DNA from: Sphingomonas sp. PP-F2F-A104-K0414
Lineage (GTDB): Bacteria; Pseudomonadota; Alphaproteobacteria; Sphingomonadales; Sphingomonadaceae
NCBI RefSeq assembly: GCF_004340945.1
Contig: NZ_SLYD01000005.1
Span: forward strand, 124,001 to 188,000
DNA length: 64,000 bases
Reading direction: 5' to 3'
The notes below the pieces were generated by a model. The model had not been told where the DNA came from, searched no databases, and was given only the letters and a program-made list of their open reading frames with translations. A program made the translations under genes and the position numbers. Below, piece by piece: positions 32,279 to 41,231 of this stretch; position 1 is the first letter of the stretch; every line of letters begins with the position of its first letter.

Positions 32279-33301
32279 TCAGGCCTGGAAGACTGCCTTG
32301 GTCCCCGGCTTGATCATCATCGACAGCCGCGCCGCATCCCAGTTGGTCAGGCGGATACAGCCGTGGCTCTCCGCTCGCCCGATCGTCTCCGGGTTGGGCG
32401 TGCCATGGATGCCGTAATGCTCCTTCGACAGGTCCATCCAGACGACGCCGACAGGACCGTTCGGCCCCGGCGGCAGCATCTCCTTCTGTTGCCCCTTCTT
32501 CGCATCCCAGAACAGCGCAGGGTTGAAGTGGAACTTCGGATTGTAGTCGGAGCCCTTGATCGTCCACGTACCGAGCGGCAGCGGATCATGGCTCGACCCC
32601 ATCGTCGCGGAGAATTGCGCGATCAGCTTGTCGTTAGCATCGAGCACGCGGAGCACGCCGTCCGACTTGTCGACGACGACGTGATCCGCCTTGGGCTGGT
32701 TGGCATCGACGTTCAGCATCGTGAGCGTCGCGATCCAGTCCGGCTTGAGTTTCGGATCGTAGGCGCGCGAGGTCGGCAGGGCGTTCGGGAACACCACCTT
32801 AGTGCCCGGCGATAGTTTCGTGGTCGGAGAATTCAGCGCAACGATCACCGCCGGCGTCGTGTGAAACATCTCGCCGAGCTTCTCCATGACATTCTTGTAG
32901 CCGAGCGATGGGAGTTCGGCCTGCTTTGCCGGGTCCGTCGGGAACGGATTGACGAACGGCCCCGCCAGCATCTCGGGGGTCAGCGCGACCGTCACGGTCG
33001 GCCGCGCGGCGCGGTATGGATACAATGCCTGCAAAGTCCGCGCATCGGGCTTGCCGGTAATCGGCAGGCCCTTCGCCTCCTGGAATCCCTTCAACGCCGC
33101 GACCAGCGACTGCCCACCACGACCATCAAGCACACCCGGCCCGAAGCCGAGATGATCGAGGATCACCTGTACGTGGAGAATATTGCGGTCGATCGGAACC
33201 GGCGTGGTCGGTGCAGGCTGCGCCAACACAGGCGAGGCCACGCCGAACAGGCACGCCGCAAGAACCGAAGCTTTCGTCACAAATGCCGTCATGCCGCTCA
33301 T
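32279..33301 (-). CDS. L,D-transpeptidase (YkuD domain) with peptidoglycan-binding-like domain
   Basis: 340 residues. A signal peptide (about 1-27, ending SPVLAQ) is followed by a peptidoglycan-binding-like repeat (VILDHLGFGPGVLDGRGGQS). The YkuD catalytic domain holds HYGIHGTPNPETIG and SHGCIRLTNWDA, with His about 313 and catalytic Cys about 315. Forms 3-3 crosslinks or attaches proteins to peptidoglycan in the periplasm. ATG at 33301; an ATG three codons later is equally possible. Confidence 0.93.
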   Translation of the reverse strand: MSGMTAFVTKASVLAACLFGVASPVLAQPAPTTPVPIDRNILHVQVILDHLGFGPGVLDGRGGQSLVAALKGFQEAKGLPITGKPDARTLQALYPYRAARPTVTVALTPEMLAGPFVNPFPTDPAKQAELPSLGYKNVMEKLGEMFHTTPAVIVALNSPTTKLSPGTKVVFPNALPTSRAYDPKLKPDWIATLTMLNVDANQPKADHVVVDKSDGVLRVLDANDKLIAQFSATMGSSHDPLPLGTWTIKGSDYNPKFHFNPALFWDAKKGQQKEMLPPGPNGPVGVVWMDLSKEHYGIHGTPNPETIGRAESHGCIRLTNWDAARLSMMIKPGTKAVFQA

Positions 33302-33368
33302 CCCAAACCGTTACGCTTCTGCATCAAACGGTCGGGAGGACGGTTGTTTCCAACGGTTGGGCGCGATC

Positions 33369-34058
33369 TCAGCGCTTCGCAAGAACCTCAGCGAACGCCT
33401 TGATCGCCGCAACCTCGTCACCACCCCAGACGGCGCCCGAAACAGCGATGAAATCCGCGCCGGCAGCAACCAGCGGCGCGGCGTTTTCCGGGGTGATACC
33501 ACCGATCGCCACGCAGGGCATCTCGAACAGCGTCGACCACCAGGACAGGATCACCGGCTCGGCGGTATGCGTCGCGACCTTCGTCGTGGTCGGATAGAAG
33601 GCGCCGAACGCGACATAGTCGGCCCCGGCCTCGCCCGCTTCCATCGCCAGATGGCGACTGCCGTGACAGCTCACGCCGATCTGCGCATTGGGGCCGAGCT
33701 GCGCCCGCGCCTCGCGCGGATCGCCATCGTCCTGCCCAAGATGCACGCCATCCGCATCAAGCCGCTTGGCGAGCCCGATGTCGTCGTTGACGATGAACGC
33801 GACATCACGCTCGGCGCAGATCGCGCGCAACGGCTCGCCGAGTGCGGCAGCCGCATGCTGGTCGATATCCTTCACACGGAACTGGAACGCGGCCACGGGG
33901 CCAGCATCCAGGGCGCGCGCCAGGCGTTCGGGAAAGTCGCCCCCGACATCCAGCGGCGACACCAGGTAAAGCTGGCAAGCCGGCCGACGCATGTCGCGAC
34001 GGAAATTCTCGGCGAAATTGGGATCGAGCGGGCCCAGCGGATCTTCGAATTCGGTCAT
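33369..34058 (-). CDS. thiE: Thiamine phosphate synthase
   Basis: 229 residues, TIM-barrel. Joins HMP-PP and thiazole phosphate to thiamine phosphate. Family motifs: FQFRVKD (QxR), [48 protein letters not shown] and [12 protein letters not shown]. The N-terminus has about 25 extra residues relative to the E. coli enzyme. It lies downstream of the aldolase gene on the same strand, with a strong hairpin in between. Confidence 0.93.
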   Translation of the reverse strand: MTEFEDPLGPLDPNFAENFRRDMRRPACQLYLVSPLDVGGDFPERLARALDAGPVAAFQFRVKDIDQHAAAALGEPLRAICAERDVAFIVNDDIGLAKRLDADGVHLGQDDGDPREARAQLGPNAQIGVSCHGSRHLAMEAGEAGADYVAFGAFYPTTTKVATHTAEPVILSWWSTLFEMPCVAIGGITPENAAPLVAAGADFIAVSGAVWGGDEVAAIKAFAEVLAKR

Positions 34059-34081
34059 GTCCGCCCCCTAGCCCCTCATGC

Positions 34082-34121
34082 CGCGCTCGTCACCCCGGCG
34101 CGTGGCGGGGTGACGAGCGCG
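34082..34121. terminator. Perfect 16-bp inverted repeat between fbaB and thiE
   Basis: CGCGCTCGTCACCCCG (34082-34097) and its exact complement (34106-34121) around an 8-base loop. It lies right after the aldolase stop codon in transcription order. There is no T run, so it may act as an mRNA-stabilising or attenuating stem, or be a class B-type repeat remnant (contains GTCACCCC), rather than a classical intrinsic terminator. Confidence 0.6.
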
Positions 34122-34132
34122 CAGAACGGCGC

Positions 34133-35053
34133 TTATTCCTCGTTCTTGTAGATCCGGATGATGCGGTCGAGCATAGCCAGCGCTTCCTCGCGCGGGCGCT
34201 GGAAGGTGTTTCGGCCGATGATCGAGCCGTTGCCGCCGCCGTCGCGAATGTCGCGCGCATCCTGGAACACCGCATCCTCGCCCTTCGACGCGCCGCCCGA
34301 GAAGACGTTGATGCGACGCCCGGCAAAGCTCGACTGGACGACATGCTTCACGCGGTCCGACTGCTTCGACCAGTCGGTGTTCGCGTAAAGCGGTTTGGCC
34401 TCCTTCTGCTCGATATGCGCGGTCGGCAGCTTGGTCTTGATGATATGCGCGCCGAGCAGCGCCGCCATGTGCGCGGCATAAGCACCGACGTCCAAAGCGA
34501 GTTCGCCGTCCTTGGTCAGCTCGCCACCGCGCGGGTACGACCAGATCACCGTCGCGATGCCGACCGACTTCGCCTCTTCGCTCAGCTCGCGGATTTCCTC
34601 GACGAGGTCGAAGAACTGGTCCGCACCCGGATAGATCGTGAAGCCGATCGCCGCCGAGCCAAGCCGTACCGCGTCCGATACCGTCGCGGTCACCGCCTGG
34701 TCGATCGTCGTCGCCCAGCTGTTCGAGCTGTTGCACTTCAGGATCGTCGGGATCTGCCCGGCGAACGTATCCGCCCCCGCTTCGAGCATCCCGAGCGGCG
34801 CGGCATAGGCACTGAGCCCTGCGTCGATCGCCAGCTGATAATGGTAATGCGGGTCGTACGCCGCGGGATTGACCGAGAAGCTGCGCGCGGGGCCATGCTC
34901 GAAGCCCTGGTCGACCGGCAGGATCACGAGCTTGCCGGTGCCGCCAAGCTTGCCCTGCATGAGGATGCGCGCGAGGTTTGCCTTCACCGCCGAACTGGTG
35001 GCCTCGTATTTGTCGAGAATGGTTTTGACTTGCGGGGTGATCGTGGATGTCAT
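34133..35053 (-). CDS. fbaB: Class I fructose-bisphosphate aldolase (DhnA type)
   Basis: 306 residues. Schiff-base aldolase of the DhnA/FbaB family, cleaving fructose-1,6-bisphosphate to triose phosphates. Recognisable: LVILPVDQGFEHGPARSF, KCNSSNSW, GFTIYPGADQF, IWSYPRGGEL, GAHIIKTKLPT and INVFSGGASKGED. Together with pgk and gap nearby it covers the lower glycolytic/gluconeogenic path. ATG at 35051-35053. Confidence 0.95.
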   Translation of the reverse strand: MTSTITPQVKTILDKYEATSSAVKANLARILMQGKLGGTGKLVILPVDQGFEHGPARSFSVNPAAYDPHYHYQLAIDAGLSAYAAPLGMLEAGADTFAGQIPTILKCNSSNSWATTIDQAVTATVSDAVRLGSAAIGFTIYPGADQFFDLVEEIRELSEEAKSVGIATVIWSYPRGGELTKDGELALDVGAYAAHMAALLGAHIIKTKLPTAHIEQKEAKPLYANTDWSKQSDRVKHVVQSSFAGRRINVFSGGASKGEDAVFQDARDIRDGGGNGSIIGRNTFQRPREEALAMLDRIIRIYKNEE

Positions 35054-35066
35054 GGTAAATCCTGTC

Positions 35067-35396
35067 TTAGAGTTCGAGCCAGCGGCGCAGCGCGTCGTCG
35101 ACTCGGGTCATGGTGGTGATGGGTATCGTACCGATAATCTCGACGATTTTGTTGCGGTCGAGCGTATCAACCTTGTCGATCTGGATCTCGCTATCGCGAA
35201 ATAGGCCGGTTTCCGCCGATGCCTCGAGCGACACGCGAAACAGGCTCGTCCCGCTAATGACGCTGGTCAGCGGACATAGAGAAATCGTCGCGTGATCGGC
35301 AAAAAGGTCTGATTGGACGACAAGAAAGGGGCGCGGCTTGCTAGAGAAGTCGCCCTTGCCCGCCCCGACGACGATCATACCGCGGACGAATTTCAT
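35067..35396 (-). CDS. Type II toxin, PemK/MazF family ribonuclease
   Basis: 109 residues. MazF fold: VRGMIVVGAGKGDFSSKPRPFLVVQSDLF, then SLCPLTS, then ETGLFRDSEIQIDKVDTLDRNKIVEIIG, matching the PemK/MazF pattern (RG at the N-terminus, KPRP, PLTS, GL.xDS). Such toxins cut single-stranded mRNA at short sequences. The usual Asp/Glu after RG is Met here. ATG at 35396 overlaps the antitoxin stop (ATGA), the standard antitoxin-first layout. Confidence 0.88.
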   Translation of the reverse strand: MKFVRGMIVVGAGKGDFSSKPRPFLVVQSDLFADHATISLCPLTSVISGTSLFRVSLEASAETGLFRDSEIQIDKVDTLDRNKIVEIIGTIPITTMTRVDDALRRWLEL

Positions 35397-35623
35397 GCAG
35401 GGGGCGCCCCGATTAGTGCGTCCCAATCCTCTTCACCTGCCTGCCTATCGTGATCAGCCGCCGCGAGCGACTGACGTCGTGCCTCCGCTAGGAACGCCTC
35501 GTCGTGGCGTTCGACATAGCGTCGCACGGCTTCGCGTGCGATATCGCTCTTGCTGCGCCCTTGGGTGCGCGCAACCGCCGCGAGTCGCTCTTCGAGTTCG
35601 CTGTCGAGCCTGACGCCGAGCAT
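35393..35623 (-). CDS. Type II antitoxin, ribbon-helix-helix (CopG-like)
   Basis: 76 residues. The N-terminal ribbon-helix-helix is LGVRLDSELEERLAAVARTQGRSKSDIAREAVRRYVERHD, a DNA-binding dimer module. The acidic C-terminus (AGEEDWDALIGAPPA) probably wraps the toxin. ATG at 35623 is preceded by GGAG and a 16-bp palindrome likely to be its operator, so I infer autoregulation. Confidence 0.85.
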   Translation of the reverse strand: MLGVRLDSELEERLAAVARTQGRSKSDIAREAVRRYVERHDEAFLAEARRQSLAAADHDRQAGEEDWDALIGAPPA

Positions 35624-35633
35624 CCGTGTCTCC

Positions 35634-35649
35634 GTTTAACATGTTAAAC
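35634..35649. promoter_or_regulatory. Perfect 16-bp palindrome, probable antitoxin operator
   Basis: GTTTAACATGTTAAAC reads the same on both strands. It lies 10 bp upstream of the antitoxin ATG, directly before the GGAG ribosome site, and it is strikingly AT-rich for this genome. On the minus strand it overlaps a TATGTT that could be a -10 element. Ribbon-helix-helix antitoxins normally bind such palindromes. Confidence 0.75.
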
Positions 35650-35753
35650 ATAGGCGCGCGGATAGCCGGGATCAATCCCCTGCCCGCTCGGTTTGCCGCG
35701 TGATTGACGGAAGGTCGTCGGACGCGGAAACTGTCCATAGGGGGACGAGGGCA

Positions 35754-36263
35754 ATGACGATTTTGCGCGGGATCATGACGTGTGCGGCGCTGCTGGCGGC
35801 ATCCGCGGCACCGGGACCAGCAACGGCAACGACCGCTGCGGTAAAGATCGGCGAGCGCTCACCCGACTTCGAACTGACGCTGATCGACGGCAGCAAGGTC
35901 CGCAGCGCCGACCTTCGCGGCCAAGTCGTAGTCCTGAATTTCTGGGCGACGTGGTGCGGGCCGTGCAAGGCGGAACTGCCGCTGCTCGATGCCTACTACC
36001 GGCTTCGCAAGAACAACGGCCTGCGGGTCTTCGCGGTGGCGACAGAGGATTCGCTGCCCGCGTACAAGCTCAAGCCGCTGTTCGCCGCGATGACGATCCC
36101 GTCCGCACGCCGGATCAAGGGCCCGTTTGCGGTTCTGGGCGCGCTGCCGACCAACTACATCATCGATCGCGCCGGTATCGTTCGCTATGCGAAAACCGGC
36201 GCGTTCGACCTGGACGCCTTGAACGGCCTGCTGGTCCCGATGCTTCGGGAGCCCGCATCCTAG
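35754..36263 (+). CDS. TlpA family thiol-disulfide oxidoreductase
   Basis: 169 residues. A signal peptide (about 1-26, [11 protein letters not shown]) is followed by a thioredoxin fold of the TlpA/ResA type: [29 protein letters not shown] with the active CxxC at Cys68 and Cys71, and [14 protein letters not shown] with the cis-Pro. Periplasmic reductase, often for cytochrome c maturation or oxidative repair. The ATG at 35754 has GACGAGG upstream. Its end overlaps the convergent pgk gene by four bases. Confidence 0.92.
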   Translation: MTILRGIMTCAALLAASAAPGPATATTAAVKIGERSPDFELTLIDGSKVRSADLRGQVVVLNFWATWCGPCKAELPLLDAYYRLRKNNGLRVFAVATEDSLPAYKLKPLFAAMTIPSARRIKGPFAVLGALPTNYIIDRAGIVRYAKTGAFDLDALNGLLVPMLREPAS

Positions 36264-37450
36264 CGGGTCAGCGCGGCGACGCCGGGAAGGTCCTTGCCTT
36301 CCATCCATTCGAGGAACGCGCCGCCAGCGGTCGAGACGAACGTGAAGGCGTCCGCGACGCCGGCATGGTTGAGCGCCGCGACCGTATCGCCGCCGCCTGC
36401 GACCGAGACGAGCGAGCCGCCTTCGGTGAGGGCCGCAGCGGTCTTGGCGAGCGCAACGGTCGCCTTGTCGAACGGCGGCGTCTCGAACGCGCCGAGCGGA
36501 CCGTTCCAAACCAGCGTGCGGCAGTTCTTCAGCACGTCGCCAAGCGACTCGACCGCCGCAGGACCAACGTCGAGGATCATCTCGTCAGCCGCGACTTCGT
36601 GGACGTTGACAGTGCGGGTGGCGGGGTTCGGCTTGAACTCTTTAGCGACCACGACGTCATACGGCAGGTGAACCGTGCAGTTCGCCTTGTCCGCAGCTTC
36701 CATGATCTGTTCGCAAACGCTCGCAAGCTCATGCTCGCAAAGGCTTTTGCCTACATCGACACCGCGTGCCGCGAGGAAGGTATTCGCCATGCCGCCGCCG
36801 ATGATCAGATGATCGACCTTGGTGACGAGATGCCGCAGCACGTCGAGCTTCGACGACACCTTCGCGCCGCCGACGACGGCCGCAACCGGGTGCTCGGGCG
36901 CGCCGAGCGCCTTCTGGAGCGCGTCGAGTTCGGCTTCCATCGCGCGGCCGGCAAAGGCGGGTAGGACGTGCGCGAGCCCCTCGGTCGAGGCGTGCGCGCG
37001 GTGCGCGGCGGAGAAGGCATCGTTGACATACAGGTCGCCAAGGCTCGCGAAACGCTTGACCACCGCTTCGTCGTTGGTCTCTTCACCACCGAAGAAGCGC
37101 GTGTTCTCAAGCACCGCGATGTCACCGGGCTCCAGCGTCGCGACGGCGTCATCCGCCCCTTCCCAGTCGATGTAGCGGACTTCGCGCCCGAGCACTTCAC
37201 TGTACGGCTTAACGACCTGCGACAGCGAGAACTCCGGGCTCGGCACGCCCTTGGGACGACCGAAATGCGCGAGGACGAGGACGATCGCGCCCTTGTCGGC
37301 AAGCTCGCCTACGGTCGCGACGGTCGCGCGCAGGCGGGTGTCGTCGGTCACATGCCCCTCTGCCATCGGCACGTTGAGGTCTTCGCGGACGAGCACGCGC
37401 TTGCCCTGGATGTCGCCCATATCATCGAGCGTCTTGAATGGCTTGGTCAT
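36260..37450 (-). CDS. pgk: Phosphoglycerate kinase
   Basis: 396 residues, full length. Transfers phosphate between 1,3-bisphosphoglycerate and ADP. Motifs: [52 protein letters not shown] [28 protein letters not shown] and [14 protein letters not shown] at 37450 overlaps the stop of the MOSC gene (ATGA). gap lies upstream on the same strand, so gap, the MOSC gene and pgk may form one transcript interrupted by a repeat. Confidence 0.97.
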   Translation of the reverse strand: MTKPFKTLDDMGDIQGKRVLVREDLNVPMAEGHVTDDTRLRATVATVGELADKGAIVLVLAHFGRPKGVPSPEFSLSQVVKPYSEVLGREVRYIDWEGADDAVATLEPGDIAVLENTRFFGGEETNDEAVVKRFASLGDLYVNDAFSAAHRAHASTEGLAHVLPAFAGRAMEAELDALQKALGAPEHPVAAVVGGAKVSSKLDVLRHLVTKVDHLIIGGGMANTFLAARGVDVGKSLCEHELASVCEQIMEAADKANCTVHLPYDVVVAKEFKPNPATRTVNVHEVAADEMILDVGPAAVESLGDVLKNCRTLVWNGPLGAFETPPFDKATVALAKTAAALTEGGSLVSVAGGGDTVAALNHAGVADAFTFVSTAGGAFLEWMEGKDLPGVAALTR

Positions 37451-37908
37451 GGTTCTTCGATCCTGATCTCATCACCGACGGCAATTTTGCCGCCCATCAA
37501 AACTCGGGTACAGGCCCCGCCCCGCCAGTCGGGCGTCAGCGCGGCGAACAATCCTGGCGCCAAGGCCTCCATGCGTTCGCACGGATCGGTGTGGCGCGTC
37601 ACCTCCAGCACGACGTCCGCGCCGATGCGCAGACGGGTGCCGGGTATCTGCGGTAGGTCGAAGCCGTCAACGAGCAGGTTCGCGCGGCGTTCATACCATG
37701 GGATATCCTGGCCCACCTCGGCCATCGCCGCGGCCCAGTCGCCGTGTTCCAGCAACGTGACCTGGCGCCGCCCCTTGCCGCCCGGCTTCACATAGCCGCG
37801 AAAGTCGCCGTGCAGTCCCGCCTCGATGGTGATCTCGACATGGTCGATGACCTCCATCGGGGCTTTCGCACGGGCGTGGCGGGCTATGCCGGCGATGGTG
37901 CCGATCAA
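37447..37908 (-). CDS. MOSC domain-containing protein
   Basis: 153 residues from a TTG start. Shows the MOSC pattern: [23 protein letters not shown] with the conserved Cys, then [27 protein letters not shown] domains handle molybdenum cofactor or sulfur transfer and occur in small stand-alone proteins of unknown substrate. It sits between gap and pgk, overlapping the pgk start by four bases; no functional link to glycolysis is evident. Confidence 0.87.
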   Translation of the reverse strand: MIGTIAGIARHARAKAPMEVIDHVEITIEAGLHGDFRGYVKPGGKGRRQVTLLEHGDWAAAMAEVGQDIPWYERRANLLVDGFDLPQIPGTRLRIGADVVLEVTRHTDPCERMEALAPGLFAALTPDWRGGACTRVLMGGKIAVGDEIRIEEP

Positions 37909-37924
37909 CGGCCCATCCCAATGT

Positions 37925-38010
37925 CCGTCACCCCAGCGAAAGCTGGGGTCTCCTCGTTGGCGGGTGTCTCGACCCGAATGGGGAGATCCCAGCTTTCGCT
38001 GGGATGACGG
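37925..38010. repeat. Paired palindromic repeat, class B (near-consensus copy)
   Basis: Left unit CCCCAGCGAAAGCTGGGG preceded by CCGTCA and followed by TCTCC; right unit is its inverse GGAGATCCCAGCTTTCGCTG. Spacer about 30 bp. It lies between gap and the MOSC gene. Confidence 0.88.
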
Positions 38011-38054
38011 TTTTGGTCGGACCGGAAGTTGTAGGAACGCAGCGTCCGTCTACC

Positions 38055-39065
38055 TTAGATGAACTTCGCCATCGCGGTGGCGGTATCGACCATGCGGTTC
38101 GAGAAGCCCCACTCGTTATCGTACCAGCTGACGACGCGAACCAGCTTGCCGTCGATCACCGCGGTCTCCAGGCTGTCGATCGTCGACGACGCCGGGGTAT
38201 GCTGGAGATCGATCGACACGAGCGGCTCGTCCGACCAGTCGAGCACGCCGACCAGCGGGCCGCTCTCGGAGGCCGCCTTCAGCACCGCATTCACCTCTTC
38301 ACGCGTCGTATCGCGCGACGGGGTGAAGGTCAGGTCGATCAGCGACACGTCCGGCACCGGCACGCGGATCGCCGAACCGTCGAGCTTGCCCTTCAGCTCC
38401 GGCAGCACTTCGGCAACCGCACGCGCGGCACCGGTCGTCGTCGGGATCATCGACATCGCCGCAGCACGCGCGCGACGCAGGTCCGGGTGGATCTGGTCGA
38501 GGATCTTCTGGTCGTTGGTGTAGGCGTGGACGGTCGTCATCAGGCCGCGCTCGATGCCGATCGCATCGTTCAGGACCTTGGCGACGGGCGCGAGGCAGTT
38601 GGTGGTGCACGACGCATTCGAGACGATCGTGTGCTCGGCGGTCAGCTTGTCGTGGTTGACGCCGTAGACGACCGTCAGGTCGACGTTCTTGCCCGGTGCC
38701 GAGATCAGCACCTTCTTGGCGCCTGCATCGAGATGCTTCTGGCAGCTTGCCTTGTCGGTGAAGAAGCCGGTGCACTCGAGGACGATGTCGACGCCCAGCT
38801 CGGCGTGCGGCAGGTTGGCCGGGTCACGCTCGGCAGTGACGCGGATGCGCTTGCCGTCGACGACCAGCTCGTTGCCTTCGGCCGAAACTTCGCCCGGATA
38901 CTTGCCGTGGACGCTGTCGCGCTTGAACAGCCAGGCGTTCGACTTCGCATCGCCGAGATCGTTGATCGCGACGAGTTCGAGTGCGCCGTTCGACTGTTCG
39001 AGTACCGCACGGGCGACGAGACGGCCGATGCGCCCGAAACCGTTGATCGCAACCTTGACCGTCAT
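38055..39065 (-). CDS. gap: Glyceraldehyde-3-phosphate dehydrogenase, type I
   Basis: 336 residues. NAD-binding [13 protein letters not shown] at the N-terminus; catalytic [17 protein letters not shown]; then [22 protein letters not shown] and [13 protein letters not shown]. Asp in AINDLGDA suggests NAD specificity. ATG at 39065. Divergent from the coiled-coil/zapA genes; the 144-bp gap between them should hold both promoters. Confidence 0.98.
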   Translation of the reverse strand: MTVKVAINGFGRIGRLVARAVLEQSNGALELVAINDLGDAKSNAWLFKRDSVHGKYPGEVSAEGNELVVDGKRIRVTAERDPANLPHAELGVDIVLECTGFFTDKASCQKHLDAGAKKVLISAPGKNVDLTVVYGVNHDKLTAEHTIVSNASCTTNCLAPVAKVLNDAIGIERGLMTTVHAYTNDQKILDQIHPDLRRARAAAMSMIPTTTGAARAVAEVLPELKGKLDGSAIRVPVPDVSLIDLTFTPSRDTTREEVNAVLKAASESGPLVGVLDWSDEPLVSIDLQHTPASSTIDSLETAVIDGKLVRVVSWYDNEWGFSNRMVDTATAMAKFI

Positions 39066-39209
39066 TGCTGTCTCTCCGCTACGCCCGCGAGTCCGTTCCG
39101 GGCGCGCAGCCTTTGCGGGGCGGTGGGGCGCCCTGTCAACACCGTGGATGGTGTTGGGTTTCGCCTAAACCGACTTGTCGCACCCCCCGTCCATGCTATC
39201 TCGCATGGC

Positions 39210-39404
39210 ATGTCAGAAACACTTCCCGACGGACCAACTGCCGTCGAACGGATCGACGCCGCGATCGCACGGATCGAATCCGCCATTGCAGCCCGCACCG
39301 AAGCCGGCGACGCGCTCGCCAAGCGCCACGCCGCCCTCAAGGCGCGGATGGCCGAAGCCGTCGCCGCGCTCGACGATGTCATCACGCGCGGGAGCCCCAA
39401 CTGA
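39210..39404 (+). CDS. Short coiled-coil protein upstream of zapA
   Basis: 64 residues. Nearly the whole chain is a heptad-like helix: VERIDAAIARIESAIA, then DALAKRHAALKARMAEAVAALDDV. No known motif. It ends in a one-base overlap with zapA (TGATG). A small coiled-coil ORF directly before zapA is common in alphaproteobacteria; a role with ZapA in Z-ring assembly is inference from position. Confidence 0.75.
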   Translation: MSETLPDGPTAVERIDAAIARIESAIAARTEAGDALAKRHAALKARMAEAVAALDDVITRGSPN

Positions 39405-39712
39405 TGGCCCAGGTCATGCTCGATATCGGCGGTCGTCCCCACGCCGTAGCCTGCCGCGATGGCGAAGAATCCCGCGTCCGCTTGTTGGGCGCGATGGTCG
39501 CGGAACGCTGGGCGACCGCGGACCGCGCGGCCGGCGGTCTCAGCGCGGAGCGCGCGATGCTGTTCGTCGCGCTGATGCTCGCCGACGACCTCGACGAAGC
39601 CGCGCATCGCCCACCCGAAGGCTCGGCGGTCAGCGAGATCGCACTCACGCGGATCGCAGATCGTCTTGAAGGCCTCGCACAAGCCCTTGAGCTTAGCCCG
39701 CCCAACGCCTAG
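39404..39712 (+). CDS. zapA: Cell division protein ZapA
   Basis: 102 residues. It matches ZapA: LDIGGRPHAVACRDGEESRVRLLGAMVAER at the N-terminus (typical vxIxGrxyxvac.dGee..l..la..v), then a helix ending in coiled coil. ZapA bundles FtsZ filaments at the division site. The order zapA, 6S RNA, formyl-THF cyclo-ligase is the classical one and supports the call. Confidence 0.9.
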   Translation: MAQVMLDIGGRPHAVACRDGEESRVRLLGAMVAERWATADRAAGGLSAERAMLFVALMLADDLDEAAHRPPEGSAVSEIALTRIADRLEGLAQALELSPPNA

Positions 39713-39718
39713 ATTGGC

Positions 39719-39883
39719 TGTGGCGGGTTCTGCCCGGTACGAGCCTTTATTATCCCTGAGGCTATTCATCATCCATAGGGGGCTGTCCCTGTTAGGATCC
39801 TGGTCCGAAGCATATGGTCCCCACCTGACGTACCGTGCGTCAGTGGATAACCCGGCACACGGCCATGGTGGGCCCGCCACACC
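39719..39883 (+). ncRNA. ssrS: 6S RNA
   Basis: A non-coding stretch exactly between zapA and the formyl-THF cyclo-ligase gene, the conserved location of 6S RNA in proteobacteria. The ends pair: TGTGGCGGG (39719-39727) with CCCGCCACA (39873-39881), giving a roughly 165-nt rod. Inside, complementary tracts surround an unpaired central region. 6S RNA mimics an open promoter and holds sigma70 RNA polymerase in stationary phase. Exact ends are approximate. Confidence 0.82.
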
Positions 39884-39916
39884 ACCATTTTCTCCCTATT
39901 TCAGGGTCGCAAGCGC

Positions 39917-40450
39917 ATGACCGACAAGAGCGCGCTGAGAGCCTCGCTCCGCGCCGCGCGGGAAGCGCGCCCGCCTGTGGATATTCCGGTGCCATCGGCG
40001 TTTTTGACCCGGCTGAAGCCCGGATTGACGGTTGCTTCCTATGTCCCGTTCGGCGGCGAGGCCGATCCCTCGCCCTTCGCGCGCGCTGCCGTCGATGCGG
40101 GATGTGTGATCGCCCTACCCCATGTCGTCCGCCGCTCGTTGCCGATGCGCTTCCTGTCCTGGGCGACCGAGGCGGCGCTGATCGCCGGACCGTTCGGACT
40201 GCACCAGCCTGCCGCCGACGCTGCAGAACTCGAACCCGACATCATCCTGACGCCGCTCGTCGGCTTCGATCGCCGCGGCAACCGGATCGGCCAGGGCGCC
40301 GGCTATTACGACCGCGCCTTCCTCGCGCACCCGAACGCGTGGCGTGTCGGCATTGCGCTATCGGTGCAGCAGGTCGATAGCCTGACCCCAGACCCGTGGG
40401 ACGTCCCGCTCCACGCCATCGCCACCGAATCAGACTGGATCACGCCATGA
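39917..40450 (+). CDS. fthC: 5-formyltetrahydrofolate cyclo-ligase
   Basis: 177 residues (ygfA family). Converts 5-formyl-THF to 5,10-methenyl-THF with ATP. N-terminal basic helix KSALRASLRAAREAR; the substrate loop VASYVPFGGEADPS; and the signature LTPLVGFDRRGNRIGQGAGYYDRAF. ATG 36 bp after the end of the 6S RNA region. Overlaps the DUF2842 gene (ATGA). Confidence 0.95.
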   Translation: MTDKSALRASLRAAREARPPVDIPVPSAFLTRLKPGLTVASYVPFGGEADPSPFARAAVDAGCVIALPHVVRRSLPMRFLSWATEAALIAGPFGLHQPAADAAELEPDIILTPLVGFDRRGNRIGQGAGYYDRAFLAHPNAWRVGIALSVQQVDSLTPDPWDVPLHAIATESDWITP

Positions 40451-40647
40451 CGCCAACCTGGCGCAAACCCGTCGGCATGCTCGGCATCTTGCTACTGATC
40501 TTGGTGTGGTGCGTAGCCATCGTCAGCCTCTCGAACATCGTCGGCAGCTGGCACTGGCTGGCGCAATTGGTGTTCTACCTGTTCACCGGCTTGATCTGGA
40601 TCGCACCGTTGAAGCCAGTCCTGCGCTGGATGGAGCTGGGGCGGTAA
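40447..40647 (+). CDS. DUF2842 family small membrane protein
   Basis: 66 residues with two transmembrane helices (about 9-31 and 37-57) and the end APLKPVLRWMELG, characteristic of the alphaproteobacterial DUF2842 family. Translationally coupled to the cyclo-ligase by a four-base overlap. Function unknown. Confidence 0.88.
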   Translation: MTPTWRKPVGMLGILLLILVWCVAIVSLSNIVGSWHWLAQLVFYLFTGLIWIAPLKPVLRWMELGR

Positions 40648-40705
40648 CCCAGCCCCGCCTGCCGGCTCCCTGCGCCGATGCGCTCCGCTGCCCCCCTGGC
40701 CCCCA

Positions 40706-40843
40706 CCGTTCGTCCTGAGTAGCCATCGAGTAGCCGCGCAGCGGCGTATCGAAGGACAGGTGGGGCGCGGAACCCATGCTTCGATACGAGCCCTCGGTAC
40801 GCTTCTTCGAAGCTACTCGGTCTCTACTCAGCACGAACGGTGT
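40706..40843. repeat. Inverted repeat, class E
   Basis: Outer arms CACCGTTCGTCCTGAGTAG (about 40707-40725) and CTACTCAGCACGAACGGTG (40825-40843) are near-complementary; inner parts (ATCGAAGGACAGG, CTTCGATACGAGCC) are also inverted. It lies between DUF2842 and the tRNA pair. Unlike the other classes it has a mixed, less GC-rich sequence. Confidence 0.75.
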
Positions 40844-40912
40844 ATGAGGAGATGGTCCTGACCAAGCGGCAGGACGGAATGCCCGCAGCATCCATAACTT
40901 TGAAGGGTCTCG

Positions 40913-40925
40913 GCCACCCATAGGG

Positions 40926-40929
<4 letters not shown>
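40913..40929 (-). terminator. Short hairpin at the 3' end of the downstream tRNA-Asp
   Basis: GCCACCCATAGGGTGGC, a 7-bp stem with a 3-base loop, overlaps the encoded CCA end of the tRNA. No T run follows, so it is at best a processing or weak termination signal. Confidence 0.35.
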
Positions 40930-41002
<73 letters not shown>

Positions 41003-41100
41003 ATTCCCAATGACGAACCCTAGCGTCCCAAGAGACACGCGGGAAGGCTCGTCAAAACCTCAACACGATCTCGAACCATCTACCCGGTCAGGGCAAACGA

Positions 41101-41177
<77 letters not shown>

Positions 41178-41231
41178 TGAAACAGCGTGGAGGCGGCAAC
41201 TAGGCGAGGGTTCGGATACCGTCAACCCAAA

